Positions 10,325 through 24,776 of a stretch of DNA of 64,000 nt are shown piece by piece. Under the pieces are notes generated by a model that was not told the origin of the DNA, ran no database searches, and saw only the letters and a list, made by a program, of their open reading frames with translations. The translations under genes were made by a program, and so were the position numbers. Origin of the DNA: Rhizodiscina lignyota (lineage: Eukaryota; Ascomycota; Dothideomycetes; Aulographales; Rhizodiscinaceae); contig ML978128.1 in assembly GCA_010015805.1 (NCBI GenBank), forward strand, positions 1,798,001-1,862,000, read 5' to 3'. Position 1 is the stretch's first letter, and each line of letters starts with the position of its first letter.

Positions 10325-11015
10325 TCATTTCAGCTTCCTTTCTTCCAGATCTGTCATTGTTAGAATTTTGGTTCTGTCCAATAGAGACTCATGGAGCGCT
10401 ACTCTATGCCGGTCCCCGCATTTGTACTCCGCCCGCACTATTCCGAGAGCCGTACCAGCGCTGCCTTCATGGCTGTAGAAGATATTTTTGGGCGATATTC
10501 CATCGGTTTGGAGCATGTCAGATCTTAATTGGGATCTCGATAGAAACTATGGGTCTAATAGAGCCTCAAGGCTCACAAATCCTTCAGGACGTCTTATCAA
10601 CCTCCGGGGCCATTGTGACCACTTGGGAAACCGTTCACGACGTCACAAAACATTCGGCAATCCTTTCCAGCCAAATTGGACCTTGGTTAACAACAGGCTT
10701 TCCCCACAGTTTCCCCATGTGCAAGCAGACACACTAGCAACCCCGCTGGCGGAAGGCGTTCCGCCAGCTAGGCCACATATCGAATATCCGATATCTCTCG
10801 TTCTTAGGGTGGTCGTTGTGCTCCGGTGATCGGGTGAGTTCCGCTTTTATGGCATGTACCGGTACGACTTGGGCTACATTATACACTTGGCCGAACGCTG
10901 TGTTCTCGAGTAACGGTACCTTCGTCCCACTGTGCTCCCACACGCCCACTGGAGCATTCGGGCCGCGTTTGGCCTCGACGAGCCGTGGAGGGTAATCGGT
11001 CCACGTACCGTACAT
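10325..11015 (-). pseudogene. Decayed protein-coding sequence of unknown family
   Basis: Minus-strand reading shows protein-like stretches separated by interruptions. The best is 11015-10734 (for example TWTDYPPRLVEAKRGPN, VWEHSGTKVPLLEN, FDMWPSWRNAFRQ). Between 10700 and 10590 there is GPIWLERIAECF. The last stretch is 10516-10325 (HEGSAGTALGIVRAEYK). I cannot name the family. Whether it was a host gene or a mobile element is not decided by what I can see. It appears broken in several places and I see no start or splice pattern that restores a normal gene. Confidence 0.35.
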
Positions 11016-13328
<2,313 letters not shown>

Positions 13329-13787
13329 GCGTAGGTGGAAAGGACTCTCAATGTATATCTTTAAAATCAAAGTGAATGGGAATATATGATATTGAAGCAT
13401 GCTTTCTCATGCTGACGAGATGAAATCATTGAACCTCGAGCATGCTGCAACGTATCGGATGGGAGAGCGTCTCGAAAATTCGGCTGGCACCGGGTTTCGC
13501 GCGCCTGTCCACAGAACAGGTAGCGTAAAAATGTCGACGCTAAACAGGAGAAATGGATTTCTATTGGCTTATTAGAGGCGGATCCCTGTTGAATGTAGAC
13601 ATTTTGATAAGCGCCATAAGGATGGCATTGCGATGGCAAAAGGGTCGATGACGTTGTGAATGTCGCGTCGAAAGCTGTCCTGCCATCAACATCCCGCAAT
13701 CTTCTCTCAAATCCTTGGCCATGACCAGAAGACAGATAATGGGCATCTGGAGACCTCGATAGCGCCGAACCTTTGTCCTTTCGTACT
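13329..13787. other. Intergenic region, nothing recognised
   Basis: Between two genes on the same strand. It must hold the terminator of the monooxygenase gene and the promoter of the ABC1-type gene. Open frames here have no family signature. Confidence 0.5.
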
Positions 13788-15974
13788 ATGCGACCTGCCA
13801 TCCTCCCAGGGCGATCATGTTGTCGACTTCTCCGAGCCAGCATCAGCGCGCGATGTCGAGTCCAACCATTCTCCACCTCACCGATTCTTCGCCATATTTA
13901 TAGATCTAGTCATACGAAACCCCCGCCTAGATTTCGCCCTCCAAGAACGCTTCTTTCCGCCGCCGGTCTCACCTCCTTAGCATTCGTCCAATTGGCCGAC
14001 ACTGACGAAGAGAATGGAGATGGCAAGACGCGCGAGCAACAGATGCTCGAGGAGTCGAGGGCGGAGATTGCAAATCAAGTTCCAAAGGCGCTAGAAGGGT
14101 CGAAGGCGGTTCGGCGATCGATCTACTTCTTTGTGGATCACTACATAGTCGAGCCTATCGCGACCGGCTTGCGATTTCTACACCTTGTGGTAATCTTTGT
14201 GCCGGTCATCGTGACGATACCGGTGATGTGGATCGGACCACGACAAAAGGACCGGGATAATGAGAGGAGTGGCACATTATGGTGGTATAGGTTCTTGGTC
14301 TGGTCGATGGAGAGTGCGGGAGCGGCGTTTATCAAGGTATTACAGACATGACATGATGGGATGATGACAGACCGGCTGATATATAATGATAGCTAGGGCA
14401 ATGGGCTGCTTCAAGGAGCGACATCTTTCCTACTGAGCTCTGCCATATAATGTCCTCCCTTCACTCGGACGCACCAGCACACTCCCTGTCAAAGACAAAG
14501 GCCATCGTCGAGAAGGCCTTCGACGGCCGAAAGTTCGATGATATATTTGAGGAGTTTCACGAGAAGCCACTGGGCGTAGGAGCGATTGCACAAGTATACA
14601 AAGCGAAGCTGAAGCCGGATCTGACTGTTCCAGGGGATGTAGATGTTGCGAGGCCTGAGAGGCTCGGGGAGAAACTGTACCGGAATATGGAAGTGGCTTT
14701 GAAGAGTCGACCACAACGCGTACCTTCGAGTTATGTCGCAGTTAAGGTCCTTCATCCTAAGATTGAGCGGACGGTACGCCGCGATTTACGTATCATGGCG
14801 TTCTTCGCCGCTGTGATCAATGCTGTGCCCACGATGGAATGGCTATCCTTCCCAGACGAAGTCAAGCAGTTTGCATGGATGATGCGACTACAGCTAGACT
14901 TGCGGATCGAAGCTGCGAACCTTACTATCTTCCGAAAGAACTTCCGCAATCGAACGACTGCTTGGTTCCCGTTCCCCTATTCGGAATACACTACTCGACA
15001 GGTCTTGGTCGAAGAGTTCGCAACTGGTATTCCTTTGGAAGCGTTTCTACAGAATGGCGGAGGTGTCTTCCAGAAAGAAATTGCAGATGAAGGGCTTGAC
15101 GCTTTCCTTCACATGGTCCTCATCGACAATTTCATTCATGCAGATCTACATCCGGGCAACATCATGGTCCGCTTCTACAAGCCGGAGCAGCTTGATGTAC
15201 CTCATCTAAGCCTAAAAGGCCGCGAGGCCTCAGAGCATGAAAAGGATGTAGCTGCATCAGCGGACATTACTGAAGAAGTCCTGCAGCGCTTGCGACCCTT
15301 CAAGAATCATCGCGCTAAATGGGAAGAACAATTGCGACAGATCGACCAGGAGGGTTATCGACCCCAACTCATCTTCATCGACACCGGACTGGTTACCGAA
15401 CTGAATGCGGTAAATCGCAAGAACTTCTTGGACCTGTTTAAGGCAATCGCTGAGTTCGACGGCTACAAAGCTGGTCAGTTGATGGTGGAGCGATGTCGGC
15501 AGCCGGACGCTGTCCGCGATCCAGAAGTCTTCGCTTTGAGGATGCAGCATCTCGTGCTTGGTGTGAAGAGCAGGACCTTTGCACTTGGCAACATCAAGAT
15601 CGGCGACATTCTGAATGAAGTGCTTAGCATGGTGCGGAGTCATCATGTCAGACTCGAAGGTGACTTCGTTAATGTCGTCCTGAGCATATTGCTGTTGGAG
15701 GGTATTGGCAGAAACCTCGATCCAAACCTTGATCTTTTTGCTGGGGCTCTTCCCATCCTCCGCCAGCTGGGTGCTCAAAGTGGCACTTCGATGCTTCGAG
15801 GAGGCGACTTTTCCATGCTCAAGGTTTGGTTTGGGCTGGAGGCGCGGAGCTTACTTCAGGCTTCGGTTGAACAGGTATGTGTTAAAGCATCAAACTGGAT
15901 AAGGGATCATAATTCTAACAGCATGACAGGTTGAGATGTGTGTCAAGTACGATTTATTAGCGCCGAACGTCTAG
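13788..15974 (+). CDS. Mitochondrial ABC1/UbiB-family atypical kinase, Cqd1/ADCK2 type
   Basis: Member of the UbiB protein-kinase-like family, which controls coenzyme Q synthesis or distribution; yeast Cqd1 and human ADCK2 are the closest type. Exons 13788-14336, 14393-15874 and 15930-15974 give 691 residues. The N-terminus is rich in Arg/Ser/Leu (mitochondrial targeting), followed by a membrane segment with LHLVVIFVPVIVTIPVMW. Motifs: KLGQWAASR (the KxGQ hallmark, formed across the first splice), GVGAIAQVYKAK, AVKVLHP, HADLHPGNIM (catalytic loop) and FIDTGLV (DFG position). The nucleotide loop lacks the Ala-rich AAAS form of COQ8, which points to the ADCK2 type. The third exon (15 codons) replaces a read-through that would end in unrelated residues. 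Confidence 0.85.
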
Positions 15975-17142
15975 AGAACGTAAGCGCGAAGAGCGCTTCT
16001 TTGCATGCTTGTATAACACGAGAGAGATTCAAACTTGTAGAGTGGCCTGATATGTATTTTTTAATCCTTTCATGGTCTACTCCGTACAGTGTTCCAACCC
16101 TCTGGTATTCCGATAGAGTCCTCGAGCACTTGTCCCATGACGGCGGAAGAAAGATTGTCGGAGTTGACATCTGACTCTGACTTTGTGCGCCTATTGGGAT
16201 AGAACAGAAGAAGAGGCGGAGTAATTGTAACCGATTTTCGGGACCATGTGTGAGGACAGCGGAAGATAAATGCCGAGTTATGAAATCGTATTTTCAAATA
16301 TGTGTACAGTGCTGGCGGAAGGACGATGGAATTGAAATCGTGTCAAATACACGCGCTAGGACCGCGGAAGACTCGTGAAGATTGCTCATCTAGTTTACTC
16401 TCGCTCTAGTGTCCCAATGTATTTGGCATCCTCGAGTTGATCAATGTCTTGGCCTTTCTTGGTCCCTAATTTGAATTAGATTGTTATGGTAACTACACAT
16501 GAACGCTTGAGTAATGTAGCGCCAGCAGTGGTGTGTCGCGTGCGCCACGATGTGGATACAGCCCCTGACGTCCGCTCCAAGACGCCGTTGCGGGTAAACA
16601 TAACGATCGACAAAACGTGGCTTGATTTCAGACATTAGACTAAACACCTAATACGTTAACCAATATCTTTGACCCGATGAAAAAAGACAACCAAGCCTCG
16701 TATCTTTTAAAGAGAGCATGAAAATCTTAGCTAATGATCTGGGGCCGTGAAGATCTTCAAACAACCCAAGCCAAATCAGACCCCTTTCCCGTTCTGAAGC
16801 CTGATAGCGAAGAGTGACGAACGCCATGCCGAGAAGAAATACGAAATATTTGTGTCAGTGCAGCATATGTACGACGAGTCATCAGCGAGCGGAAGGAGAG
16901 ACGCTTCTATGAACAAGATGTATAGGTAGGTGTTGGGAGGTGTAAGAGGAAAAAGATGGGTATCGCGTCCTCGTGCTCGAGCCGAGACCAAAGAAAAAAA
17001 AAATCGAAAACGCCAATGCGATGCTTGCGAGCAATGAAGTACGCGTCGCTCGCGGAGAACCAAATCCAGTATTCACACGCCTCCTTTGTCTTGCGGCCCT
17101 GTACAATCCAACTCTTTACAAACCGTCAGTTCTAGCCCGAGC
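15975..17142. other. Intergenic region between convergent genes
   Basis: About 1.2 kb holding the 3' ends of the ABC1-type gene (plus) and the phosphotransferase gene (minus). Several short open frames exist but none has recognisable motifs. A poly-A run occurs near 16994. Confidence 0.5.
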
Positions 17143-18575
17143 TCATCGTCCGAGCAAGATGCCCCTTGAATACTCCAAGCTCATGCGATGCACGGGTTTG
17201 TCTAGATCGACGTAGTCCAGCATTCCCTCTACGAAGTACCGATTTATAATGCCGACATCTACTGCAATCTGCAGAGCTTCTTCGACATCCTCCCTTCTGC
17301 TTCCAAGCTCCTTGCTCATTGTGGCCCATATCGTGTCCCAGAATGTCTGTTCCAGCACCTCTCTGACTGTCTGGCCCGGGTATCCTGGAGCCTGCTGGTT
17401 GTAGAAGCTCCATACACCGTCGACCATGTTACCTAAGAAGCATTCGTAGAGGCCGAAGATGCACATTCCGAATGCTTCTACACCAGCAGCGTCAAAGTCG
17501 ATGACGCCTGTGACGCGTCCATCATCAGCAACGAGGATATTGATTTGCGCGAAGTCATGGTGAGTGAGTACGGGAGGAAGCTTGTCGAGGAGGTGGAGCC
17601 TGCTAAGCAAATCGTCTGCTTTCTTGTAGAAGCGCAAGTCAATTTCTTGCAGGCTCTCGTTTTGCCGGAGGCGGAGGAGCCGGTCGCGTGCCGTTAGCGT
17701 CCAACTGTCGGGGTTGCAAGCATAGAGCGGCTGTGGGAAGTGAGTGGCCTTAGCGATAAACGCAGCTAGGCCGGTGACCGTTGCCCGTTCGCGAGCAAGA
17801 GGGAATCGTCCGGCTGGAAAAGGCTGGAGAATGTGGGGATTCCCGGGGAGGAAGTCGGAGATGTATGTTGGAAGGACGAAGCGCGGATAGTATGTGACTT
17901 CAGGCACTAGCTTGCCGTAGATGGATCGTGCCAGGTCGAGGATCGGAATGTTCAGCTCTCGTAGGCGGAACTGAATGATCTTCGCAGTGGACGGGCAAAC
18001 GAGTGTGTAGGAATTGGAGCCTTGATTAGACATTAGGCGGATCTCATGAGGACCCATGATACGTTGCGCAAGCGCAATGCATTGCTGTGGTGTTACATCC
18101 TCCACGGTTGCACCACGGAATGCAAGAGCGCGGGGAACCTTAATATTGAAGAAGTCGGCAATGATAAGTTCTTCGTGGAGGCGGTTCTGGTCGGCAAGCG
18201 TCTCGCTGGAGCCTTTCCACTCCATGAGTTCCCATTGCGCATTATTTCTGTCCATCATGGTCAGTCGTTGTTTGTATGGACAGCCTGTCGGGATTGGAGG
18301 GGGTGGTGCGAGTGATGGGAGACGGAAGACAAGTGCAGGTAGGCGTACTTTACTTCGTCCTCCTCGATTTTGCTCAGCCTGTTGTTGACGAGACTATGAG
18401 TGCTAATCATCGACTGAGCCCGCTTGCGCGATGCCATGTTGGTCGTCAATGTCACCATGGAGGAGGAAGAGGGCGACGGAGAAGGGGTATTGTGCCTGTT
18501 CGCCAAGGGCGATTCGGCCCTCAAGCTTAACGGGCTGGCCACAGCCGAAGCTGCAGTAGCGCTGCTCATAGCCAT
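17143..18575 (-). CDS. APH-fold (aminoglycoside phosphotransferase-like) kinase
   Basis: Small-molecule kinase fold of the APH/choline-kinase superfamily; these are common in fungi and mostly of unknown substrate. Two exons: 18575-18349 and 18247-17143, 443 residues. The catalytic loop is LTHHDFAQINI (H-x-D-x4-N) and the metal-binding motif is GVIDFDAAG. The splice uses GTACGC at 18348 and an acceptor after CTGACCATGATGGACAG; it joins SKIEEDEVK to NNAQWELMEWKG in frame, with a good branch point. Without it the protein would begin at an internal ATG near 18258 and lose a Ser/Pro-rich N-terminus of 75 residues. The family name does not imply antibiotic resistance. It is divergently transcribed from the membrane-protein gene at 19428. 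Confidence 0.8.
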
Positions 18576-19427
18576 TGCTGACGTCGGTCGTCTCTGTTTG
18601 CTGTCTCGTGAACGAGCCGGAGTGTGTTGTTTAAAACCAAGGTCACTTCAGCTTCAGCAAAGCAATCGCCCAGAGACGCCGGGGAGAGTAGAGCTGAGCA
18701 CCGACGACAGCATAAGTTCACAGGCTGGTCACAGTGATCCTTTGGCTTCGCACACGCCAAGATATTAAATAAATTTAGGAGCTAGCCTAAGGTTAGTATC
18801 GGTTCGTATGGCGGAGTTCCGAGGGGGGTCCCGCGTGCAGGATTCGCTTGCTTTTGGCTTTGGCGTCAAGCCGCGTGCTGTGCGCAGCTCGAGCCGACGA
18901 GCGGTGCAGTCCTGGAGCCATTGCACTGGTGTGATCAATAATACCGTTAGATCTGAAATTTTGTTCAACGTTTGTGGAGATAGCCGTCCTCGTGGGAGCG
19001 GACTGAGATTTGAGATGGGGTTGGGGAGCACGGAGAACTGCCGTACTCCTTAGCTACGGGAGCGGTTCGTAACCGTACATAAGGCGGATTCTGGAGTTCG
19101 CATTATTTGCTGCACGGGCTTCCATTCTTAGTCCACGGGTCATCGACGCCAATCTGCGGTAGGACGGTGGGACTGTTTTCAGCCTCATCCCATCCCTGAC
19201 ATCCATCCATTTCAGGTTGGAAGAAGCGCGGAGGTCTGGGCGGAGCGGTGTCATGTGCCGCCGCTCCGCGCCTTGCAGGTGCGTTCGTGTGTTTGCAGGG
19301 GCGTGTGGCAAGGGTCTCCTCCATGCTGGCGTTGGTGTCGGGTGTTTACTCCAAGCGCGAAGATCACCATCAATTGCCAAATACCACCAAGACATGATTT
19401 CGCCATAGTACACGCGTCTACGGCCAC
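18576..19427. promoter_or_regulatory. Divergent intergenic region with a perfect inverted repeat
   Basis: About 850 bases shared by two divergent genes. It contains a 9-base perfect inverted repeat, GCGGAGCGG at 19240-19248 and CCGCTCCGC at 19261-19269, separated by 12 bases. Inverted CGG half-sites are typical of Zn2Cys6 regulators, so an operator is possible; this is inference. No coding signal seen. Confidence 0.4.
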
Positions 19428-22160
19428 ATGAATACGCGTCGCCGATTCGAGCCTTTCGCTCCAATTTCACCAAACATTGTCGCGACATCTCCCCCGCGTA
19501 CTGCCGCCAACGTTGGCTCCTTCGATGACGACCGCTACCACAACGCCATGGACGCGAAGGTCCAAGACGAGAATACGACCAATTCGGCCACTGGATCGGC
19601 CACGTCAGGCCTCACGTCGCTAGAGAGTGATACAACAGATGACTTTGGGAAACTGATGCTACAGCACCGACGCGATCAGCAACGCTTGTTAGACTCGGTG
19701 CAAGGGAAGGCACAACCATTCAGTAGAGCAAGGCCAAGACAAAGAGGACGATTGACGTTAGACAACCTGGAGCGCAATGTCGTACAAGCAGATAATGGAC
19801 CTCAAAGATACGCGCAATTCAGCAGTCCTGGAGGTAGCGTGAGCAGCAGCGAGCGCTCCGACCCACCTTTGAATATTCCGAGGGAATGGGGACGAAAAGC
19901 AAGGAAAGGAGTAGACTGGCTGCGGAGGGGAGCTATCACAGCAGATGGTGGAGTTGTGCACAACGAACAAGAAGTCATCATCTCGCGCAAGACAACTTTT
20001 ACTGGGGATGAGACACCACAAGCCATTGACTGGGTCAGCGCAGCGGCAGATATACCATTGCCAACTACAGAGGGCAGTCCATCTCCTTTTCGATATGCGA
20101 AGGGCACTCGATCGTCCGACCAAGAGCGTGACGACTCCTTGCAACGAATTCGTGAATGGAACGTCGACGACGACTTCACAGCAAACTCGCTGATCACATC
20201 GACTCCGGCAGTCGTGTCGCGCAACACTGTTCTGGATGAGATACGACTACGTGAGCTAGAAACAGTCACAGAGGCTTCTTTTGCCTCAAAGTCACGGGAG
20301 CAGTCACCAGAGAGTGCTCCATCACGAAGACTGCCTTTACCTCCCGCTCTAAACTCCGACCAGAAATTGCAGGAGAAGGCACACGACGTATCATGGACTC
20401 ATCCGGCCGAGCAGAGTATGTCGTTGCCGAAACGGAGGAGGTCCAGCCAATCTCGATCGACACGAACTGGTGCTGTGGACGAGAAGAATGATAGAGCGAG
20501 CTCCTCTTCGCCCGTCGTTGTCTATAAAGAATCCGATGCGGCTACCCGATCAATCACTCCGAAGAGGCCTCAACAACACAAACGGACTGATTCGCATGAT
20601 ATATTGCGGCGATTGGCTCGAGCAGCTAGTGCAACGCCGAGCCCAGCAAGACCGGCCAAAGAAAAGGAATACGCCGACCAAGGTGCAGACGTTGACTCAG
20701 TCAACACCGGGAATAAGCCAAGCGCAATCGCTGAAGAGGAACCTCAATCAAAAGAGTCCAAAAAGTCTGTACCCCAGCCTGAGGATGATGCAGTCGATCC
20801 CCATACCCCGTTTCTCGACGAAAACGAAGAAGCTTCGAATGCCCAAAAGAAGCAAAACGCCAAAACGCCGGTCGTAACGGGTGCTTGGATAGACACGCCT
20901 GCTCCAGGAACGGAGAAGCGTGTCCCAAATAGTCCTTCCAGATTAAGAATATTGAATTCTATATCTGACGATCGTAAGAACGCTCAGACCTCCACGACGC
21001 CACCGAAACAAGGATCCCCCAAGAAATCACCGCTAAAGCCCCGACCCATCCCACATGGGGAAGCTACCCCGGATATTCAGTCACGGAGACCATCATTGCC
21101 ATCATCTGCGCTTGCTGCAGTTCTTGGTGATGCGAAATCGCACCAAGATGGTTCTGGTAAAGCGGCTCTGGGAGATAGTGCCAAGCTCAGCCGTGACTTT
21201 GCAGTTGGCGACAGTACCATCAATTCGCTCGAAGACCTCATCGACTCCTCTCTAGCCGTAGATTCAAATGCCCAGGCGAACGAAGAAGATACGGAAACGG
21301 ACACACTTCGTAATCATTTGCCTACGCTGCCATCGCCTGATGCGAAACCAAGGAACGCCGCTGAACGGCAAAGATGGAAAGAAATTGAGCAAGTGTCACG
21401 AATGAATGACCAGCTGCGTGCTGCGAGAAGTAACATTCGTGATGCACGAGTCGGACTGAGAAGAGTAGAGCATGCCGTGCTCACAGCAGACGAATTAGAG
21501 GAGAAGCACAGAGGAAGGGACGGATGCTGCGAAGCATGCGGGTGCCCAGGGAGTTGGAGTTTCCAAGGCCTTGCTAGGACCGTTCGTAGCGCGTTCATAA
21601 CGGACTTACCAGAAGCCGACAACACTTCAGATCAAAAGCCATGGTGGAAGTGGAATCGGAGATGGCAACTTACTACCCTGGGTCTTCTCACGGTGATCAT
21701 CATCTGCTACGCCCTTTCAGAGACGGTTCTATGCGATCAATACTGTCATAAAGAATTCGCGTACACCATGGTCGACTACGGCGTCGATCCCAACGCGCCG
21801 GAGCTACCCTTTGTCACCTTTACCTTGCTCTTCCGCCCGCTTAAGTGGCTGTGGCATCCTGCGTGGGTTGCTCTCAGGGACAACACGATTCTCGCCTTAC
21901 GAGCGACCGGATTGATGGCAGAGGAGATGAAGCAAGACCAACCTTGGATGAGAAAGGAAGTTTGGGAGAAAATCGTTGAGGCGGCGAGGGAGGATGATTA
22001 CTTGTCTTACGCAGGTATTTCCAGTTGGTTGGCAAGTTACTCGAGTAGCGTGAGCGCGCATGTCGGGCCGACGGCTACGTTTAAGACGTGGGCTGAGAGT
22101 ATGATTACTCCGCCGCCTGGGCGGGAGGGTTGGAGTATGAACCAGGATGAAGTTATTTGA
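19428..22160 (+). CDS. Large disordered protein with one C-terminal membrane span
   Basis: Single-exon gene, 910 residues, not assigned to a family I know. The first 640 residues are low-complexity, rich in Ser, Pro, Arg and Asp, with a basic Trp-containing segment (IPREWGRKARKGVDWLRRG) near residue 150. A short coiled coil follows (about 645-690), then a Cys-rich spot (CCEACGCPG) and one clear hydrophobic span, LTTLGLLTVIIICYALSE (about 748-766). The remaining 140 residues are folded-looking, with Trp-rich segments. The arrangement (long soluble tail, coiled coil, one span near the C-terminus) resembles tail-anchored scaffold proteins of the nuclear envelope or ER. That placement is inference, and spindle-pole or nuclear-envelope proteins are only one option. 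Confidence 0.7.
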   Translation: MNTRRRFEPFAPISPNIVATSPPRTAANVGSFDDDRYHNAMDAKVQDENTTNSATGSATSGLTSLESDTTDDFGKLMLQHRRDQQRLLDSVQGKAQPFSRARPRQRGRLTLDNLERNVVQADNGPQRYAQFSSPGGSVSSSERSDPPLNIPREWGRKARKGVDWLRRGAITADGGVVHNEQEVIISRKTTFTGDETPQAIDWVSAAADIPLPTTEGSPSPFRYAKGTRSSDQERDDSLQRIREWNVDDDFTANSLITSTPAVVSRNTVLDEIRLRELETVTEASFASKSREQSPESAPSRRLPLPPALNSDQKLQEKAHDVSWTHPAEQSMSLPKRRRSSQSRSTRTGAVDEKNDRASSSSPVVVYKESDAATRSITPKRPQQHKRTDSHDILRRLARAASATPSPARPAKEKEYADQGADVDSVNTGNKPSAIAEEEPQSKESKKSVPQPEDDAVDPHTPFLDENEEASNAQKKQNAKTPVVTGAWIDTPAPGTEKRVPNSPSRLRILNSISDDRKNAQTSTTPPKQGSPKKSPLKPRPIPHGEATPDIQSRRPSLPSSALAAVLGDAKSHQDGSGKAALGDSAKLSRDFAVGDSTINSLEDLIDSSLAVDSNAQANEEDTETDTLRNHLPTLPSPDAKPRNAAERQRWKEIEQVSRMNDQLRAARSNIRDARVGLRRVEHAVLTADELEEKHRGRDGCCEACGCPGSWSFQGLARTVRSAFITDLPEADNTSDQKPWWKWNRRWQLTTLGLLTVIIICYALSETVLCDQYCHKEFAYTMVDYGVDPNAPELPFVTFTLLFRPLKWLWHPAWVALRDNTILALRATGLMAEEMKQDQPWMRKEVWEKIVEAAREDDYLSYAGISSWLASYSSSVSAHVGPTATFKTWAESMITPPPGREGWSMNQDEVI

Positions 22161-22908
22161 TATCGGTTCCAGCATTGGATGGGTTTGGGATGGGTTGGGT
22201 TTCGCGTCATCGCTGCATTGTCATGGGCATTTGGGCTAGGCGCTGGGTGGTTTGGATCATCCCAGCGTCTCCTGCTTTTGGTGGTGAGCATTGACACGCG
22301 TATTGTTAGCATAACGATCTTAAGGACACGTATAATGGTATCCTGTATCATACCAAGCCATTGTATGAGAGTCATGAAATTCTGACGAGAGCCTGAAAAC
22401 TTGCGCGTTTTTTTAGGTTCAAGGGTAATAAAATTCCTGCCCCGATGGACGCAGAAAGTACACAGCATAGATGAGTTTTACTCTTCACTCCCCTACCAAA
22501 ATTAGTAAAGTAGGCTTCAACAATTTGGTCATCGAAGACCGTCCGAGCCGTTGCTCAACAGAATATCATATGCACACGTGACAACGCGTCTTCTCGCGAC
22601 TTCTTGGCGCAATCTCTTGACCAATTCGATCTTGAACAGTTCGTGTCTCCTGATTCTATCAGTGCCAACTCTCTTCCAGTGATCGGGGAGAGTTTTCGAT
22701 TACGGCGAAACTGAATTGATCTTGGAGACTGAACTCTTGCAACTGCTAAATTCGTTCAAGAGTGTGTCTCCGTGAACATTGAGGTGCATTGGATCTGAGG
22801 TTTCATGCATCTAATAATGATTCGAGCTGACAATTCATAGTGGCCCTCGAATTGTGCTTTGTTCTCAGTCCATACATCCCTCTGTAGACCTCGTGGAGAA
22901 CCTTCGCA
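22161..22908. other. Intergenic region, nothing recognised
   Basis: Moderately A/T-rich spacer between two plus-strand genes. No coding signal or repeat seen. Confidence 0.5.
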
Positions 22909-24708
22909 ATGGATTCTGATCGAACTGATGAGGGACCAGACCCCCTTCCCTGGATATCTGAGGATCGGCAAAGAGAACTGGATGCTATTATCGCAAAGCT
23001 TGACCCTTACCAGAGGAGGTATCTCCATGCCAAGCTCGCATCAAAGACATTTCAGTTCGATATTGTCGGTGGTCTTCCCCTGGAGCTCGTGGGTAAGATC
23101 TTCGCTCACGCAGATATTGAGGATATCCTTCAATGTCAAAGGGTCAGCAAGAGATGGAAATTTCTCTTGTCTACATCTGCAGTGCTAGACCCCCGTTTAA
23201 ATCGATGGTATTCCCTCAGCGACCCTCCCTTGACACGATCGTCTGATCCGACTGTCAACTTACCGCTATTAAAACTCAAACATATTTGGCAATACACACA
23301 TCACAAGCCATCCAGCACAGCAATATACCACGCGCAGCACGCCCCTGGCGATCTAAGCAAGTTGCGTAAATTTCAATACCATCACGGGAGGGTCGCGTGG
23401 CTGGAGGGAGACAAGGCCACCGTCCGTGACTTACGCTCTGGAGAGGTCAAAGTGCACTTCGGTACAGCAAGAGAGACGTTAGGCTTACTATGCTTGACTG
23501 AAGAGCTCATGGCGGTTTGGACATACTCTGGTATATGCTATGTTTACGAGCTGTTTTCCGACGTGTCCAAATCATTTCGACTTCCTTCTATTCAATCAAT
23601 CAATGCAATAGGTGGCCGCGGTCAAACAATTGCATGTGTGACGTCTGAATCAGGACAAGACAAGCAGTTGTCAATATTCTCTTTCGATGATGGCAGCATT
23701 CAGCATACCCCTTTAAACAACACTGGAAGGTAAATTTGGGTATTCCATCTTCTGTACTTTCGCTAATTTAAACAGCCTGGTGTTTATCCTTGAAGGCATC
23801 CGTTTTTTAACAGGTTCAATATTTTTGACAGCATTCGATACCGTGCAGCGAGAAAGCGAGCCAAAATCCAGCATTTGTGTACTTCATGTCCTTTGCTGCA
23901 CGCTGGCCGGAAAAGTAGTTCAAGATATTACTCCGTCACGAATTCCCGCTACGGAAAGTTTCGGAGAAGTCCTCCAGGACGGGGGATATCTTATGTGCAC
24001 CACTCGTTCGACAGACTACGATGGCAGCTTCGCAATTCTCTGCAACGCACAGTCACGCAGGTCAAAGTACGCAGGTTGGGTGGTGCAGTTCGACAGGAAC
24101 GGCGCTTCCACTATCCTGCGCGAATATGATTCTTTCCGCGCACCTTTCCTACGCTGGAAAGATATTGAGCACGGAAAAAGATTTGGAGATGTTGGTGCTT
24201 ACTTCCATCAATCGGTCTTCGATCTAAGGTCCAATCCTACTCGGCTCGAGACGCGCGCCAAGTATGTCTCCTATAATTTGTTCCCTTTGGGCCTCCTGCC
24301 TTGTTGTTCGCATTTCGGCTCATCCGTGCTAACAAATCTTTTTTCAGGGAGCAATCCGCGTTGCCGTGGATAGGCGATGAACTCTTCCTCGTATCAGCTG
24401 AGGGTGAATGCAATTTCAAGGTACTCTGCTTCGATCCCCTCGCGCGACTTCCGCCAAGTAGTCCCGGGTATACATACGTGTCAGAAAAGATTCCAATCGA
24501 AGATGATTATATAGTCATTGAGGTGAAGAAGGTCACATGTTAGTTGATTAACTGCGGACACTGTCTGGTCAGGAATTCAGTTACCGTAGAAGCTCTTCCA
24601 GCCTTTCCTCCAGCCTCACACTCCAAGGAACGCAGAATTAAGCTTGCCGAGATAATCTCGCTCACCTCGAAGTGTCAGAGTTACTTGGCCTTGGGCGATA
24701 CAGCTTGA
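22909..24708 (+). CDS. F-box protein, probable SCF ubiquitin-ligase substrate receptor
   Basis: The F-box lies at about residues 47-90 (FDIVGGLPLELVGKIFAHA, then CQRVSKRWK) and should bind Skp1. The rest looks like a beta-propeller-type substrate domain without clear WD signatures. Exons 22909-23729, 23776-24261 and 24348-24538 are well supported. A fourth exon, 24581-24708, is proposed: its 42 codons stay open and coding-like (HSKERRIKLAEIISL), and the protein sequence is conserved in a second copy downstream. The model then gives 541 residues. Reading through instead ends at TAG 24541-24543 after KKVTC, a 500-residue protein. The fourth exon's intron lacks an obvious branch point, so this end is less sure than the rest. 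Confidence 0.75.
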
Positions 24709-24776
24709 GTGGCGACCATGATGTAGAAATTCTATAAGTAATGCAGTGTATACAAGTTTTCGACAGTGTTGCGATT

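Noticed and set aside
17143-18258. Aminoglycoside resistance gene
   Set aside because: Only the APH fold is shared. Such kinases are common in fungi and the substrate pocket cannot be judged here.
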